A DNA stretch of 16,439 bases from an uncultured Sediminibacterium sp. (GCA_937907555.1 CALEST010000285.1:1-16439), one strand, 5' to 3'. Shown: positions 7,870 to 16,051, counted from the first letter of the stretch. Translations and numbers: made by a program. The notes: a model not told the origin generated them from the letters alone.

Positions 7870-9204
7870 GTGAATACCATTTTGATAATTGACGATGAGG
7901 AAAAACTTCGTTCCTTACTTTCCAGAATTATTTCATTGGAAGGATTTGACGTTTTAGAAGCAGGCACAGCCAAACTGGCTTTGAAAAAACTCGAAACGCT
8001 TTCTGTGGATGTTGTGCTTTGTGACGTAAAATTACCAGACACCAATGGTGTAGAACTGCTAGGGCAAATCAAAGAAAAATACCCTTTTATTGAAGTTATT
8101 TTGTTAACTGCCTATGGCAATATCCCGGATGGGGTTCAGGCTATGAAAAAAGGGGCATTTGATTATATAACCAAAGCAGACGATAACGATAAAATCATTC
8201 CCCTCCTATATAAAGCAGTAGAAAAAGTTGCTCTATCAAAACGATTGTTTCAACTTGAAAAAAGATTAGAAAACAAATATTCCTTTGCCAGCATTTTGGG
8301 TAAATCAGCTTCTATTCAGGAAGCCATCCGCGCAGCAGAAAGAGTATCAGTAACAGATGCTACTGTTTTATTGCATGGAGAAACAGGTACAGGCAAAGAA
8401 GTTTTTGCACAAGCTATTCACCACAATAGTGGTAGAAGTAAAAAAACATTCATTGCCATTAACTGTGCGGCTTTCAGTAAAGAATTACTAGAAAACGAAC
8501 TATTTGGTCATAAGGCCGGAGCTTTTACCGGGGCAATAAAAGACAGCAAAGGTATTTTCGAAGAAGCCAACGGAGGAACGGTCTTTTTGGATGAAATTGG
8601 AGAAATGCCGATTGATCTTCAGGCTAAATTGCTTCGTGTATTAGAAAGTGGTCAATTTTTAAAAGTAGGAGACAGTAAACCAACCACAGTGAATCTAAGA
8701 ATCATCGCTGCAACCAATCGGAATCTTCAACTGGAAATACAGCAAGGCCATTTTAGAGAAGATTTGTATTATAGGATTTCTGTTTTTCAAATCCATTTAC
8801 CTCCATTAAGAGAGAGAACTCAGGACATCAATGAACTTGCACAATTCTTTTGTTTGCATTTTGCAGAAAAGCTGAATAAAAAACAAGTTCAATTGTCACC
8901 CGAGTATTTGAAAGCCCTTAAAGCGCATCCGTGGAAAGGCAATATCAGAGAATTGAAAAACGTAATTGAAAGAAGCCTAATTATTTCCGATGGAAATCTT
9001 CTTTTGCCAGTTACACTGCCTTCCGACTTTCAAATGGAAGGATTTGCTGATGAGAATGACACCTTAGAATTGGCCGCAATGGAAAAGAAGCATATTCAGA
9101 AAGTACTAAAATATACCAATGGCAATAAAACAGAATCTGCCAAATTGCTGAATATTGCCCTTACTACCTTATACCGGAAAATAGATGAGTATAAGCTACA
9201 CTAG
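7870..9204 (+). CDS. NtrC-family sigma-54-dependent response regulator, probable Kdp activator
   Basis: 444 aa with the complete NtrC architecture. Receiver domain: residues 1-120, with acidic D8/D9, phospho-acceptor D52, T80 and K102. AAA+ domain: about 140-370, with Walker A GETGTGKE (170-177), the sigma-54 contact loop GAFTGA (217-222), Walker B VFLDEIGE (near 238-245) and arginine-finger region around PPLRER. A Fis-type helix-turn-helix occupies 405-441. When phosphorylated it should form a ring that remodels sigma-54 RNA polymerase. The GTG start gives a canonical receiver N-terminus (NTILIIDDEE). It lies upstream of kdpFABC on the same strand, separated by a terminator and a sigma-54 promoter, and a sensor/kinase pair ends the locus. 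By position it replaces KdpE, which in enterobacteria is an OmpR-type regulator. The family is certain, the potassium role is inference. Confidence 0.93.
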   Translation: MNTILIIDDEEKLRSLLSRIISLEGFDVLEAGTAKLALKKLETLSVDVVLCDVKLPDTNGVELLGQIKEKYPFIEVILLTAYGNIPDGVQAMKKGAFDYITKADDNDKIIPLLYKAVEKVALSKRLFQLEKRLENKYSFASILGKSASIQEAIRAAERVSVTDATVLLHGETGTGKEVFAQAIHHNSGRSKKTFIAINCAAFSKELLENELFGHKAGAFTGAIKDSKGIFEEANGGTVFLDEIGEMPIDLQAKLLRVLESGQFLKVGDSKPTTVNLRIIAATNRNLQLEIQQGHFREDLYYRISVFQIHLPPLRERTQDINELAQFFCLHFAEKLNKKQVQLSPEYLKALKAHPWKGNIRELKNVIERSLIISDGNLLLPVTLPSDFQMEGFADENDTLELAAMEKKHIQKVLKYTNGNKTESAKLLNIALTTLYRKIDEYKLH

Positions 9205-9215
9205 TAAACTAACCC

Positions 9216-9228
9216 TATCGAAACGATA
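9216..9228. promoter_or_regulatory. Palindrome at enhancer distance, candidate regulator binding site
   Basis: TATCG-AAA-CGATA is a perfect 5-bp inverted repeat with a 3-base centre. It lies 11 bp after the regulator stop codon and about 130 bp upstream of the predicted sigma-54 transcript start of kdpF. NtrC-type activators bind dyads at such distances. It has no T-tract, and the terminator behind it is a separate hairpin. Confidence 0.5.
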
Positions 9229-9234
9229 ATCTAG

Positions 9235-9262
9235 ACCCTTTCAAAATGAAAGGGTTTTTTTT
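9235..9262 (+). terminator. Intrinsic terminator of the response-regulator gene
   Basis: ACCCTTTC (9235-9242) pairs with GAAAGGGT (9248-9255) around the loop AAAAT. A run of eight T follows at 9255-9262, its first T also closing the stem. It separates the regulator transcript from the kdp promoter downstream. Confidence 0.9.
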
Positions 9263-9328
9263 ATCCCAAAACAGCATGCCATAGCGCAAACCCTTTCCCT
9301 TATTGAATCTCACCTGTTTTTGAGGAAC

Positions 9329-9345
9329 AGGCACGAGCATTGCCT
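9329..9345 (+). promoter_or_regulatory. Sigma-54 (-24/-12) promoter of the kdp operon
   Basis: GGCACG-N4-TTGC, with GG at 9330-9331 and GC at 9342-9343 (exact 10-base spacing), matches the sigma-54 consensus TGGCACG-N4-TTGC at all core positions except the first T. The transcript start should be near 9355, giving a leader of about 20 nt before kdpF at 9376. The neighbouring gene encodes a sigma-54 activator, which supports the call. A further inverted repeat, CCTGTT (9313-9318) and AACAGG (9326-9331), overlaps the -24 element. Confidence 0.85.
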
Positions 9346-9375
9346 ATTGTTTGGCAACACTAAAAACAGAAAGCT

Positions 9376-9453
9376 ATGCTTGTATTATTTATTATTTCCA
9401 TTTTGGTATTCTGCTATATGTGCTATGTACTGGTTAAACCTGAAAAATTTTAA
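9376..9453 (+). CDS. kdpF: KdpF, small membrane subunit of the potassium ATPase
   Basis: A 25-residue peptide, one membrane helix (LVLFIISILVFCYMCYVLV) followed by KPEKF. KdpF peptides are about 25-30 aa, lie directly before KdpA and stabilise the KdpFABC complex in the inner membrane. The short polar end (KPEKF) fits many family members. The stop codon is 9 bp before the KdpA start, and the gene is the first in the operon, about 20 nt after the predicted sigma-54 transcript start. It is easily missed because of its size. Confidence 0.85.
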   Translation: MLVLFIISILVFCYMCYVLVKPEKF

Positions 9454-9462
9454 ATCTATCCT

Positions 9463-11163
9463 ATGTATTCAGAAATGATTGGTATTGTCTTCATGTTTAC
9501 TATTAGCTTGTTGTTGGCCATTCCTTTAGGCAAATACATGGCAAAAGTTTATGGCGGACAACCTACGCGACTTAACAGGGTTTTTAATCCCCTGGAAAAA
9601 TGGCTCTTCGGCATCAGCAACATTAATCCCAACACAGAAATGAATTGGAAACAACATATGTTGGCCATGATGATTATTAATGGGGTTTGGATTGTATTAG
9701 GCATGCTGATATTAATGAACCAAAGTTGGTTACCCCTGAATCCGGATAAGAATCCGGACATGAGTGCCCATCTTGCTTTTAATACCACTATATCTTTTGT
9801 AGTGAATTGTAATCTTCAACACTATTCAGGAGAAACGGGCGTTAGTTATCTAAGTCAATTGTTCTTACAGTTCTTACAATTTGTTAGTGCAGCAACTGGT
9901 ATGGCTGCAGCTGTAGTATTGTTCAAAGCGCTCAAAGACAGGGCTACTCATCAACTGGGTAATTTTTATTTCTTTTTTGTAAAATCAATTACAAGAATCT
10001 TGCTCCCCATTTCCGTAGTGATTGCCATTCTTTTTCTTTTGGAAGGAATGCCAATGAGCTTTGAAGGGAAAGAGCAAATGGTAAACCTGCAAGGAGATAC
10101 CATTCAGGTATCCAGAGGACCGGTTGCTTCTTTTGTCCCGATTAAACACCTGGGAACCAATGGGGGCGGTTATTTTGGCTCTAACAGTGCCCATCCCTTA
10201 GAAAACCCCTCCTATTTCTCGAATATGGTAGCAATGATAGCGCAATTGTTAATTCCATTCTCTATGATTTTTGCCTTTGGCTATTTTATCAATAGAAGAA
10301 AAATGAGCTGGATGATTTTTGGAGTGATGACAGTGGGCTTTCTTCTGCTGGCCATCCCCAACATTGTTCAGGAAGTCAATGGCAATCCTGCCATAGCTAA
10401 AATGGGTATTCAGCAGAAATTAGGCGCCATGGAAGGCAAAGAAATGAGAATTGGTGCAGCAGCATCTGGATTCTGGAGCATTGTTACCACCGTCATTTCT
10501 ACAGGATCTGTTAATGCCATGCACGACAGTACCATGCCCATGAGTGGCATGAATGAAATGCTTGCCATGATGGTTAATAGTTTTTATGGAGGTTGTGGGG
10601 TAGGCCTGCTGAACTTTTTCATCTTCATCATTCTGGCTGTTTTTATTAGTGGATTAATGGTTGGAAGAACCCCTGAATTTCTTGGAAAAAAGATTGAAGC
10701 GAATGAAATAAAAATTGCAATGTTAATTGCTTTGCTTCATCCCTTCTTAATATTAGTAGGAACAGCATTGTCGAGCTATCTATACGTAAATAATCCCGAA
10801 GCCTATGCTAGCTGGTTAAACAACCCTGGATTCCATGGTTTCAGTGAAATGTTGTATGAATATACTTCTTCCGCTGCCAATAACGGAAGTGGATTTGAAG
10901 GTCTTGGCGACAATACACTTTGGTGGAATACTAGTACGGGAATAGTTCTAATTCTAGGTCGTTTCCTACCCATTATTGGACCAGTAGCTATTGCGGGTAT
11001 GCTGGCAGCAAAAAAACAAATCCCTGAAAGTGCCGGTACGCTAAAAACAGATACGACCACTTTTGGCATCATGATTTTTGCAGTGATCCTGATTGTTACT
11101 GCCCTTTCCTTCTTCCCTTCATTGGCACTCGGTCCGATTGCTGAATATTTTACGCTCTATTAA
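9463..11163 (+). CDS. kdpA: KdpA, potassium-binding channel-like subunit
   Basis: 566 aa polytopic inner-membrane protein of the superfamily of K+ transporters, close to the usual KdpA length (about 557 in E. coli). It selects and translocates K+ for the P-type ATPase KdpFABC. The four filter regions can be seen: P1 at VNCNLQHYSGE (114-124), P2 at TNGGGYFGSNS (232-242), P3 at STGSVNAM (346-353) and P4 at SSAANNGS (469-476). P1 differs from the E. coli type TNTNWQ by V114, C116 and L118; this is probably usual in Bacteroidota but was not checked. The N-terminus has no signal peptide and starts with the first helix, as expected. It is second in the operon; KdpB follows after 10 bp. Confidence 0.97.
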   Translation: MYSEMIGIVFMFTISLLLAIPLGKYMAKVYGGQPTRLNRVFNPLEKWLFGISNINPNTEMNWKQHMLAMMIINGVWIVLGMLILMNQSWLPLNPDKNPDMSAHLAFNTTISFVVNCNLQHYSGETGVSYLSQLFLQFLQFVSAATGMAAAVVLFKALKDRATHQLGNFYFFFVKSITRILLPISVVIAILFLLEGMPMSFEGKEQMVNLQGDTIQVSRGPVASFVPIKHLGTNGGGYFGSNSAHPLENPSYFSNMVAMIAQLLIPFSMIFAFGYFINRRKMSWMIFGVMTVGFLLLAIPNIVQEVNGNPAIAKMGIQQKLGAMEGKEMRIGAAASGFWSIVTTVISTGSVNAMHDSTMPMSGMNEMLAMMVNSFYGGCGVGLLNFFIFIILAVFISGLMVGRTPEFLGKKIEANEIKIAMLIALLHPFLILVGTALSSYLYVNNPEAYASWLNNPGFHGFSEMLYEYTSSAANNGSGFEGLGDNTLWWNTSTGIVLILGRFLPIIGPVAIAGMLAAKKQIPESAGTLKTDTTTFGIMIFAVILIVTALSFFPSLALGPIAEYFTLY

Positions 11164-11173
11164 TTCCATCCCC

Positions 11174-13219
11174 ATGAAACAAAATCAATCAAATCGTTTA
11201 TTTAGTAAAGACCTTGTTGTAGAGGCCCTAAAAGCATCTTTTGCAAAATTGCATCCTGCTAACATGTTCCGCAACCCTGTAATGTTTATGGTATGGTTAG
11301 GCACCATTATCATGGGAGGAGTTTGTATTTGGATTGTTATGGGCGAGCAAAGCCAGGGAAGTCTTGTATACAATCTGGTCATTACGGTGCTTTTATTTTT
11401 TACCCTATTATTTGCCAATTTTGCAGAAGCCATTGCAGAAGCAAGAGGTAAAGCGCAAGCCAATAGCCTGCGTAAAACCAGAGAAGAAACCCCAGCCAAA
11501 ATGTTACAACCTGTTGGCGAAATGATAGTGGGCGAAATAAAAATCATCCCTTCTTCTCAATTAGAAAAAGGCAATTATTTTGTTTGCGAAGCAGGCGATA
11601 TTATTCCTTCGGATGGTGAAATTATTGAAGGTCTAGCTACCATTGATGAAAGTGCCATAACCGGAGAAAGTGCCCCTGTAATTAGAGAAGCAGGGGGCGA
11701 TAAAAGCAGTGTAACAGGGGGTACTAAGGTTTTGAGCGATAGAATTGTCGTATGTGTTACCACAGAACAAGGTGAAAGTTTTCTGGATAAAATGATTGCG
11801 TTAGTAGAAGGTGCTTCCAGACAAAAAACACCTAATGAAATTGCATTGACCATTTTACTTGCAGGTTTTACTTTGGTTTTTATTTTGGTAACGGTTACAT
11901 TAAAACCTTTTGCTGACTTTGCGCAAGCACCCATAACCATTGCTGCATTTATTTCTTTGTTTGTTTGCCTGATACCTACTACCATCGGAGGGTTGCTTTC
12001 TGCTATTGGTATTGCAGGCATGGACAGGGCTTTGCGAGCCAACGTAATTACCAAAAGTGGAAAGGCAGTTGAAACAGCTGGAGATATTGATGTATTGCTA
12101 CTAGACAAAACTGGAACTATTACGATTGGCAATAGAAAAGCAACTCATTTTTATCCTGCGGAAGGTATTTCGCCTGATTGTTTCATTAAATCCGTATTGT
12201 TAAGCTCTTTGGCAGATGAAACTCCGGAAGGAAAATCAATCATTGAATTGGTGGGCGTAAACGCTGCAGATTACGAAATAAAGAATGCAAGATTCATCAA
12301 ATTTACTGCTGAATCCAGAAGCTCTGGTATTGATATAGGAGAAGACACGCGCATTAGAAAAGGAGCTGCTGATGCTATTCGAAATCTTTGTGAAAAGAAA
12401 GGGAATCCTTTTCCTGAGGCCATTGACCAAAGAGTCAAACAAATTTCTGCCAATGGCGGAACTCCGTTGGTTGTATCTGAGAATGAACAGGTGATGGGGG
12501 TGATTGAATTACAGGATATCATTAAACCCGGTATTCAGGAACGTTTTGAACGCTTGCGTAAAATGGGGATTAAAACCGTTATGGTTACAGGAGACAATCC
12601 ACTTACGGCGCAATATATTGCCCAGAAAGCTGGTGTTGATGACTTTATTGCAGAAGCCAAACCAGAAGACAAAATGCATTATATCCGCAAAGTACAAGCA
12701 GAAGGCAGACTGGTGGCTATGATGGGCGATGGAACCAATGATGCACCCGCATTGGCACAGGCAGATGTTGGGGTTGCCATGAATAGTGGAACGCAGGCAG
12801 CTAAAGAAGCAGGAAACATGGTAGATTTAGACAACGACCCTACTAAATTGATTGAAATTGTAGAAATTGGCAAACAATTGCTCATGACCCGGGGCACCCT
12901 TACTACATTCAGCATTGCCAATGATGTGGCAAAATATTTTGCTATTGTACCTGCTTTGTTTGTTAGCGCAATTCCAGCTTTACAAGGATTAAACATAATG
13001 CGATTAACAAGTCCAGAAACCGCCATTCTCTCTGCGGTGATTTTCAATGCTTTTATCATTCCTTTGTTAATTCCATTGGCTTTAAAAGGTGTGGCTTATA
13101 AACCTATTGGGGCAAGCGCCTTGTTGAGAAGGAATCTTATTATTTATGGTTTAGGTGGCATTATTGTTCCATTTATAGGTATCAAACTGATTGACATGGC
13201 AGTAACCATATTTTATTAA
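11174..13219 (+). CDS. kdpB: KdpB, P-type ATPase subunit
   Basis: 681 aa, the length typical of KdpB (about 682), and the ATP-hydrolysing subunit of KdpFABC in the inner membrane. The ATG at 11174 is chosen because it follows the KdpA stop by 10 bp and gives the normal N-terminus; the frame is open further upstream into kdpA. Visible motifs: TGES (163-166) of the actuator domain, the phosphorylation site DKTGTIT with D311, the nucleotide-binding FTAESRSSGID (377-387) and KGA (396-398), TGDN (472-475), and the hinge motif GDGTNDAP (518-525). Membrane helices lie near 35-85, 220-280 and 580-680. S166 matches the serine at which E. coli KdpB is inhibited by phosphorylation (S162). No damage is seen. 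Confidence 0.98.
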   Translation: MKQNQSNRLFSKDLVVEALKASFAKLHPANMFRNPVMFMVWLGTIIMGGVCIWIVMGEQSQGSLVYNLVITVLLFFTLLFANFAEAIAEARGKAQANSLRKTREETPAKMLQPVGEMIVGEIKIIPSSQLEKGNYFVCEAGDIIPSDGEIIEGLATIDESAITGESAPVIREAGGDKSSVTGGTKVLSDRIVVCVTTEQGESFLDKMIALVEGASRQKTPNEIALTILLAGFTLVFILVTVTLKPFADFAQAPITIAAFISLFVCLIPTTIGGLLSAIGIAGMDRALRANVITKSGKAVETAGDIDVLLLDKTGTITIGNRKATHFYPAEGISPDCFIKSVLLSSLADETPEGKSIIELVGVNAADYEIKNARFIKFTAESRSSGIDIGEDTRIRKGAADAIRNLCEKKGNPFPEAIDQRVKQISANGGTPLVVSENEQVMGVIELQDIIKPGIQERFERLRKMGIKTVMVTGDNPLTAQYIAQKAGVDDFIAEAKPEDKMHYIRKVQAEGRLVAMMGDGTNDAPALAQADVGVAMNSGTQAAKEAGNMVDLDNDPTKLIEIVEIGKQLLMTRGTLTTFSIANDVAKYFAIVPALFVSAIPALQGLNIMRLTSPETAILSAVIFNAFIIPLLIPLALKGVAYKPIGASALLRRNLIIYGLGGIIVPFIGIKLIDMAVTIFY

Positions 13220-13248
13220 TAACTCTGTAAAGAGCTCAAATTCATCAA

Positions 13249-13800
13249 ATGAAAACACATGTATTTTCTGCAATAAAATTAACCCTTGTAATGCTGATTC
13301 TTTTGTCTGGTATTTATCCGCTTCTTATTTGGGGAGCTGCCCACCTAACACCCGATAAAGGACAAGGAAAACGAATCATTGCCAATGGGCAATCTTACTA
13401 CAAGAATATCGGCCAGACATTTACACAAGGCCAATATTTCTATAGTCGTCCTTCGGCCGTGAGCTATAATGCAGCTGGATCTGGCGGCAGCAATAAGGGA
13501 CCTGCTAATCCTGATTATTTAGCTACAGTTCAAGCACGTATCGACAGTTTTATGGTACACAATCCGGGTATTCATAAAAAAGACATCCCAGCTGAGCTGG
13601 TAACAGCTAGTGGCAGCGGTTTAGATCCCCATATTTCTGTTGAAGCAGCAACCATACAAGTTAAACGGATTTCCCAAATTAGAAATATTCCGGAAGCCAA
13701 CCTGAACGAATTAATACGTAAACATACAGAACAACCCATGTTCGGCCCGTCAGTCATTAATGTATTGGCCTTAAATATTTCGTTGGATCAATTAAAATAA
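13249..13800 (+). CDS. kdpC: KdpC, accessory subunit
   Basis: 183 aa, usual for KdpC (about 190). One N-terminal membrane helix (residues about 9-31) is followed by a periplasmic domain with the family blocks GQxFTQGQYFYSRPSAVSYNA (56-76), GSGLDPHIS (122-130) and a C-terminal VNVLALN. KdpC stabilises the complex and is proposed to raise K+ affinity. It starts 29 bp after kdpB and ends 5 bp before the porin gene. The sequence between kdpB and kdpC shows no promoter or terminator, so it belongs to the same transcript. Confidence 0.96.
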   Translation: MKTHVFSAIKLTLVMLILLSGIYPLLIWGAAHLTPDKGQGKRIIANGQSYYKNIGQTFTQGQYFYSRPSAVSYNAAGSGGSNKGPANPDYLATVQARIDSFMVHNPGIHKKDIPAELVTASGSGLDPHISVEAATIQVKRISQIRNIPEANLNELIRKHTEQPMFGPSVINVLALNISLDQLK

Positions 13801-13805
13801 TAAAA

Positions 13806-14885
13806 ATGAAAACTTTGTTGAGCGTATTTTTTAGTTTGTTATTGAGTGGTATTGTAGTAGCCCAGGATAAACAAGACCGTCCCGCGGTTTCCTTTAGCGG
13901 ATACATTGAAACCTATTATAGTTACGATTTTGGAAGACCGCTTTCCAATACCCGCCCCGGATTTGCATATTCGCACAATAAACACAATGAAGTGGCACTG
14001 AACCTGGGATATATTAAAGCAGCTTATGCACAAAATGGAGTGAGAGCCAATTTAGCTGTTGCCACAGGAACCTATATGAATGCCAATTTGGCTGCAGAAC
14101 CTGGTGTGCTTAAAAATATTTATGAAGCCAACGTCGGCTTACAATTATCTAAGACCGCCAATCTTTGGTTGGATGCAGGTATTTTTGCATCACATATTGG
14201 CTTTGAAAGTGCAATTGGTAAAGATTGCTGGTCTCTGACCAGGGGCATTCTCGCTGATAATTCGCCTTATTATGAATCGGGGGTAAAATTAACCTATGTT
14301 TCACCCAATGAAAAATGGACACTCAGCGGATTGGTCTTAAATGGATGGCAAAGAATGCAACGAGTGCCTGGAAATCGTACCCTTGGACTTGGCCATCAAA
14401 TAACGTATAAACCCAATGATGCAGTCACCTTAAATAGTAGTTCTTTTATTGGCAATGATAAACCAGATAGCGTACGTCAGATGCGATACTTCCATAATTT
14501 TTATGGTATATTCCAGCTATCTTCTAAATGGGCTGTTACAGCTGGATTTGACATTGGATTTGAACAAAAATACAAAGGAAGCAATCAATACAATACCTGG
14601 TATACCCCAATCGTTATGGCAAAACTAAAGGCAGATAACAAAAACAGTATTACTGCCCGAATAGAATATTATAACGACCCAAATCAAGTGATTATCAGTA
14701 CCGGAACAACCAATGGATTTAAAACCTGGGGTTATTCTATCAACTACGATCGCCAACTGAGCGAACAGGCAGTTTGGCGCATTGAAGCCCGCAGCTTCTC
14801 GTCTAATGATAAAATATTTGAAAAAAATAGTCGGCTGAGTACTGGTAATTTCTTTATGACAACAGCAATTGCCATTTCATTTTAG
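13806..14885 (+). CDS. Outer-membrane beta-barrel porin in the kdp operon
   Basis: 359 aa with a signal peptide (hydrophobic residues 4-19, VVAQ cleavage region) and a terminal phenylalanine (AIAISF), both usual for outer-membrane barrels. The mature part has alternating hydrophobic/polar strands and many aromatic residues (SGYIETYYSYDFG near the start, YYESGVKLTYV, WGYSINYDRQL). It resembles the putative porins (BBP2/OmpL-like group) of Bacteroidota, but the exact family is uncertain. It starts 5 bp after the kdpC stop, so it is almost certainly co-transcribed and probably lets K+ or small solutes through the outer membrane when the Kdp pump is induced; this role is inference. KdpD follows 41 bp later. 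Confidence 0.85.
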   Translation: MKTLLSVFFSLLLSGIVVAQDKQDRPAVSFSGYIETYYSYDFGRPLSNTRPGFAYSHNKHNEVALNLGYIKAAYAQNGVRANLAVATGTYMNANLAAEPGVLKNIYEANVGLQLSKTANLWLDAGIFASHIGFESAIGKDCWSLTRGILADNSPYYESGVKLTYVSPNEKWTLSGLVLNGWQRMQRVPGNRTLGLGHQITYKPNDAVTLNSSSFIGNDKPDSVRQMRYFHNFYGIFQLSSKWAVTAGFDIGFEQKYKGSNQYNTWYTPIVMAKLKADNKNSITARIEYYNDPNQVIISTGTTNGFKTWGYSINYDRQLSEQAVWRIEARSFSSNDKIFEKNSRLSTGNFFMTTAIAISF

Positions 14886-14926
14886 CATTCAGCCTAGTAT
14901 GCTTATCTTCTTCTAACAGCTCGCTT

Positions 14927-16051
14927 ATGCAAGAAAAAGACCAAAAAGTTCAACAGTTTCTCAATCTCATCAAGAAATCGAGAAGAGGTAAATTCAAGAT
15001 TTACATTGGCATGAGTGCGGGTGTTGGTAAAACCTATCGGATGCTTCAGGAAGCACATGCTTTATTAAAAAATGGCATTGATGTTAGAATAGGATATATT
15101 GAAACCCATAACAGAAAAGAAACCCATGCCCTTTTAGAGGGTTTACCTGTAATTCCGAGAAGAAAACTTTTTTATAAGGGCAAAGAATTGGAAGAATTAG
15201 ACGTTCAGACCATTATTCAAACCAGACCCGAATTAGTCATTGTAGATGAATTAGCACATACGAATATTGAGGGAAGCAAAAACGAAAAAAGATGGCAGGA
15301 TGTACTAGAAATTATTGATGCGGGCATTAATGTAATTAGTGCTGTTAATATTCAACATATTGAAAGTCTAAATGAAGCCGTTAAACAGATTACAGGTATT
15401 GAAGTTAAGGAAAGGGTTCCCGACAGTGTTTTGGCACAGGCTGATGAAGTAGTGAATATAGACCTTACTGCAGACGAATTGATATCCCGGCTTAAAGAAG
15501 GGAAAATTTATGATCCTACAAAAATTGAACAAGCACTAAAGAATTTTTTTAAAAGTGAGCATATTCTACAATTGAGAGAGCTGGCACTAAAAGAAGTTGC
15601 TTCACAAGTAGAAAGAAAAGTAGAATCAGAAATTACTCATGTCAATGCTATAAAACATGAGCGATTTTTAGCCTGTATAAGTTCAAATGAAAAAACTGCC
15701 AAAACAGTTATTCGCAAAACTGCCAGACTAGCCAATTATTATAATAGCAAATGGTATGTTTTATATGTACAAATACCTGCAGAAGCAACAGATAAAATAG
15801 CACTTGATAAACAAAGACACTTAATTAATAATTTTAAATTGGCTACAGAACTTGGGGCTGAAATTATTAAAGTAGAAAATACCAATATTGCAAAAGCGAT
15901 TATGGAACAATCCGATCAGCGGCAGATTACCACAATTTGCATTGGCAAACCACATTTGAGTTTGTTCAGACTTATATTAGCCACCAATGTATTCAATGAA
16001 TTATTGAAAAAAATGTCGAGTAGTGATATTGACCTAGTAATATTAAGCTAA
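14927..16051 (+). CDS. kdpD: Short KdpD: sensor ATP-binding and universal-stress domains, no kinase
   Basis: 374 aa, against about 890 for full KdpD kinases. Residues 20-230 are the KdpD N-terminal domain, with Walker A GMSAGVGKT (28-36) and a second nucleotide motif VIVDELAHTN (104-113), ending in the family block VPDSVLAQADEVVNIDLT. Residues 245-374 are a universal-stress-protein-like domain (ERFLACISS, then TICIGKP near 336-342). There are no transmembrane helices, GAF, HisKA or HATPase domains, so it cannot phosphorylate a regulator on its own. The stop codon overlaps the next start by one base (TAATG), so the next gene, probably the kinase, is likely to be translated with it. A natural split, not damage, is likely because the last residues complete the USP domain. 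It presumably senses K+ or turgor conditions in the cytoplasm. Confidence 0.92.
   Translation: MQEKDQKVQQFLNLIKKSRRGKFKIYIGMSAGVGKTYRMLQEAHALLKNGIDVRIGYIETHNRKETHALLEGLPVIPRRKLFYKGKELEELDVQTIIQTRPELVIVDELAHTNIEGSKNEKRWQDVLEIIDAGINVISAVNIQHIESLNEAVKQITGIEVKERVPDSVLAQADEVVNIDLTADELISRLKEGKIYDPTKIEQALKNFFKSEHILQLRELALKEVASQVERKVESEITHVNAIKHERFLACISSNEKTAKTVIRKTARLANYYNSKWYVLYVQIPAEATDKIALDKQRHLINNFKLATELGAEIIKVENTNIAKAIMEQSDQRQITTICIGKPHLSLFRLILATNVFNELLKKMSSSDIDLVILS

Noticed and set aside
9290..9297. Second copy of the terminator arm ACCCTTTC, possible alternative pairing (attenuator)
   Set aside because: It could compete for GAAAGGGT only after the T-tract has been transcribed, so it could not prevent termination; likely chance.
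9205..9375. c-di-AMP or other riboswitch in front of kdpF
   Set aside because: With the sigma-54 start near 9355 the leader is only about 20 nt; the hairpins upstream are a terminator and short dyads outside the kdp transcript.
11575..12132. Minus-strand open frame of 185 codons inside kdpB
   Set aside because: Lies wholly antisense to a strongly conserved P-type ATPase and shows no domain or signal of its own.
14886..14926. Separate promoter for kdpD
   Set aside because: The 41-bp gap after the porin contains neither a TAnnTTTG box nor a -24/-12 pattern; co-transcription is simpler.
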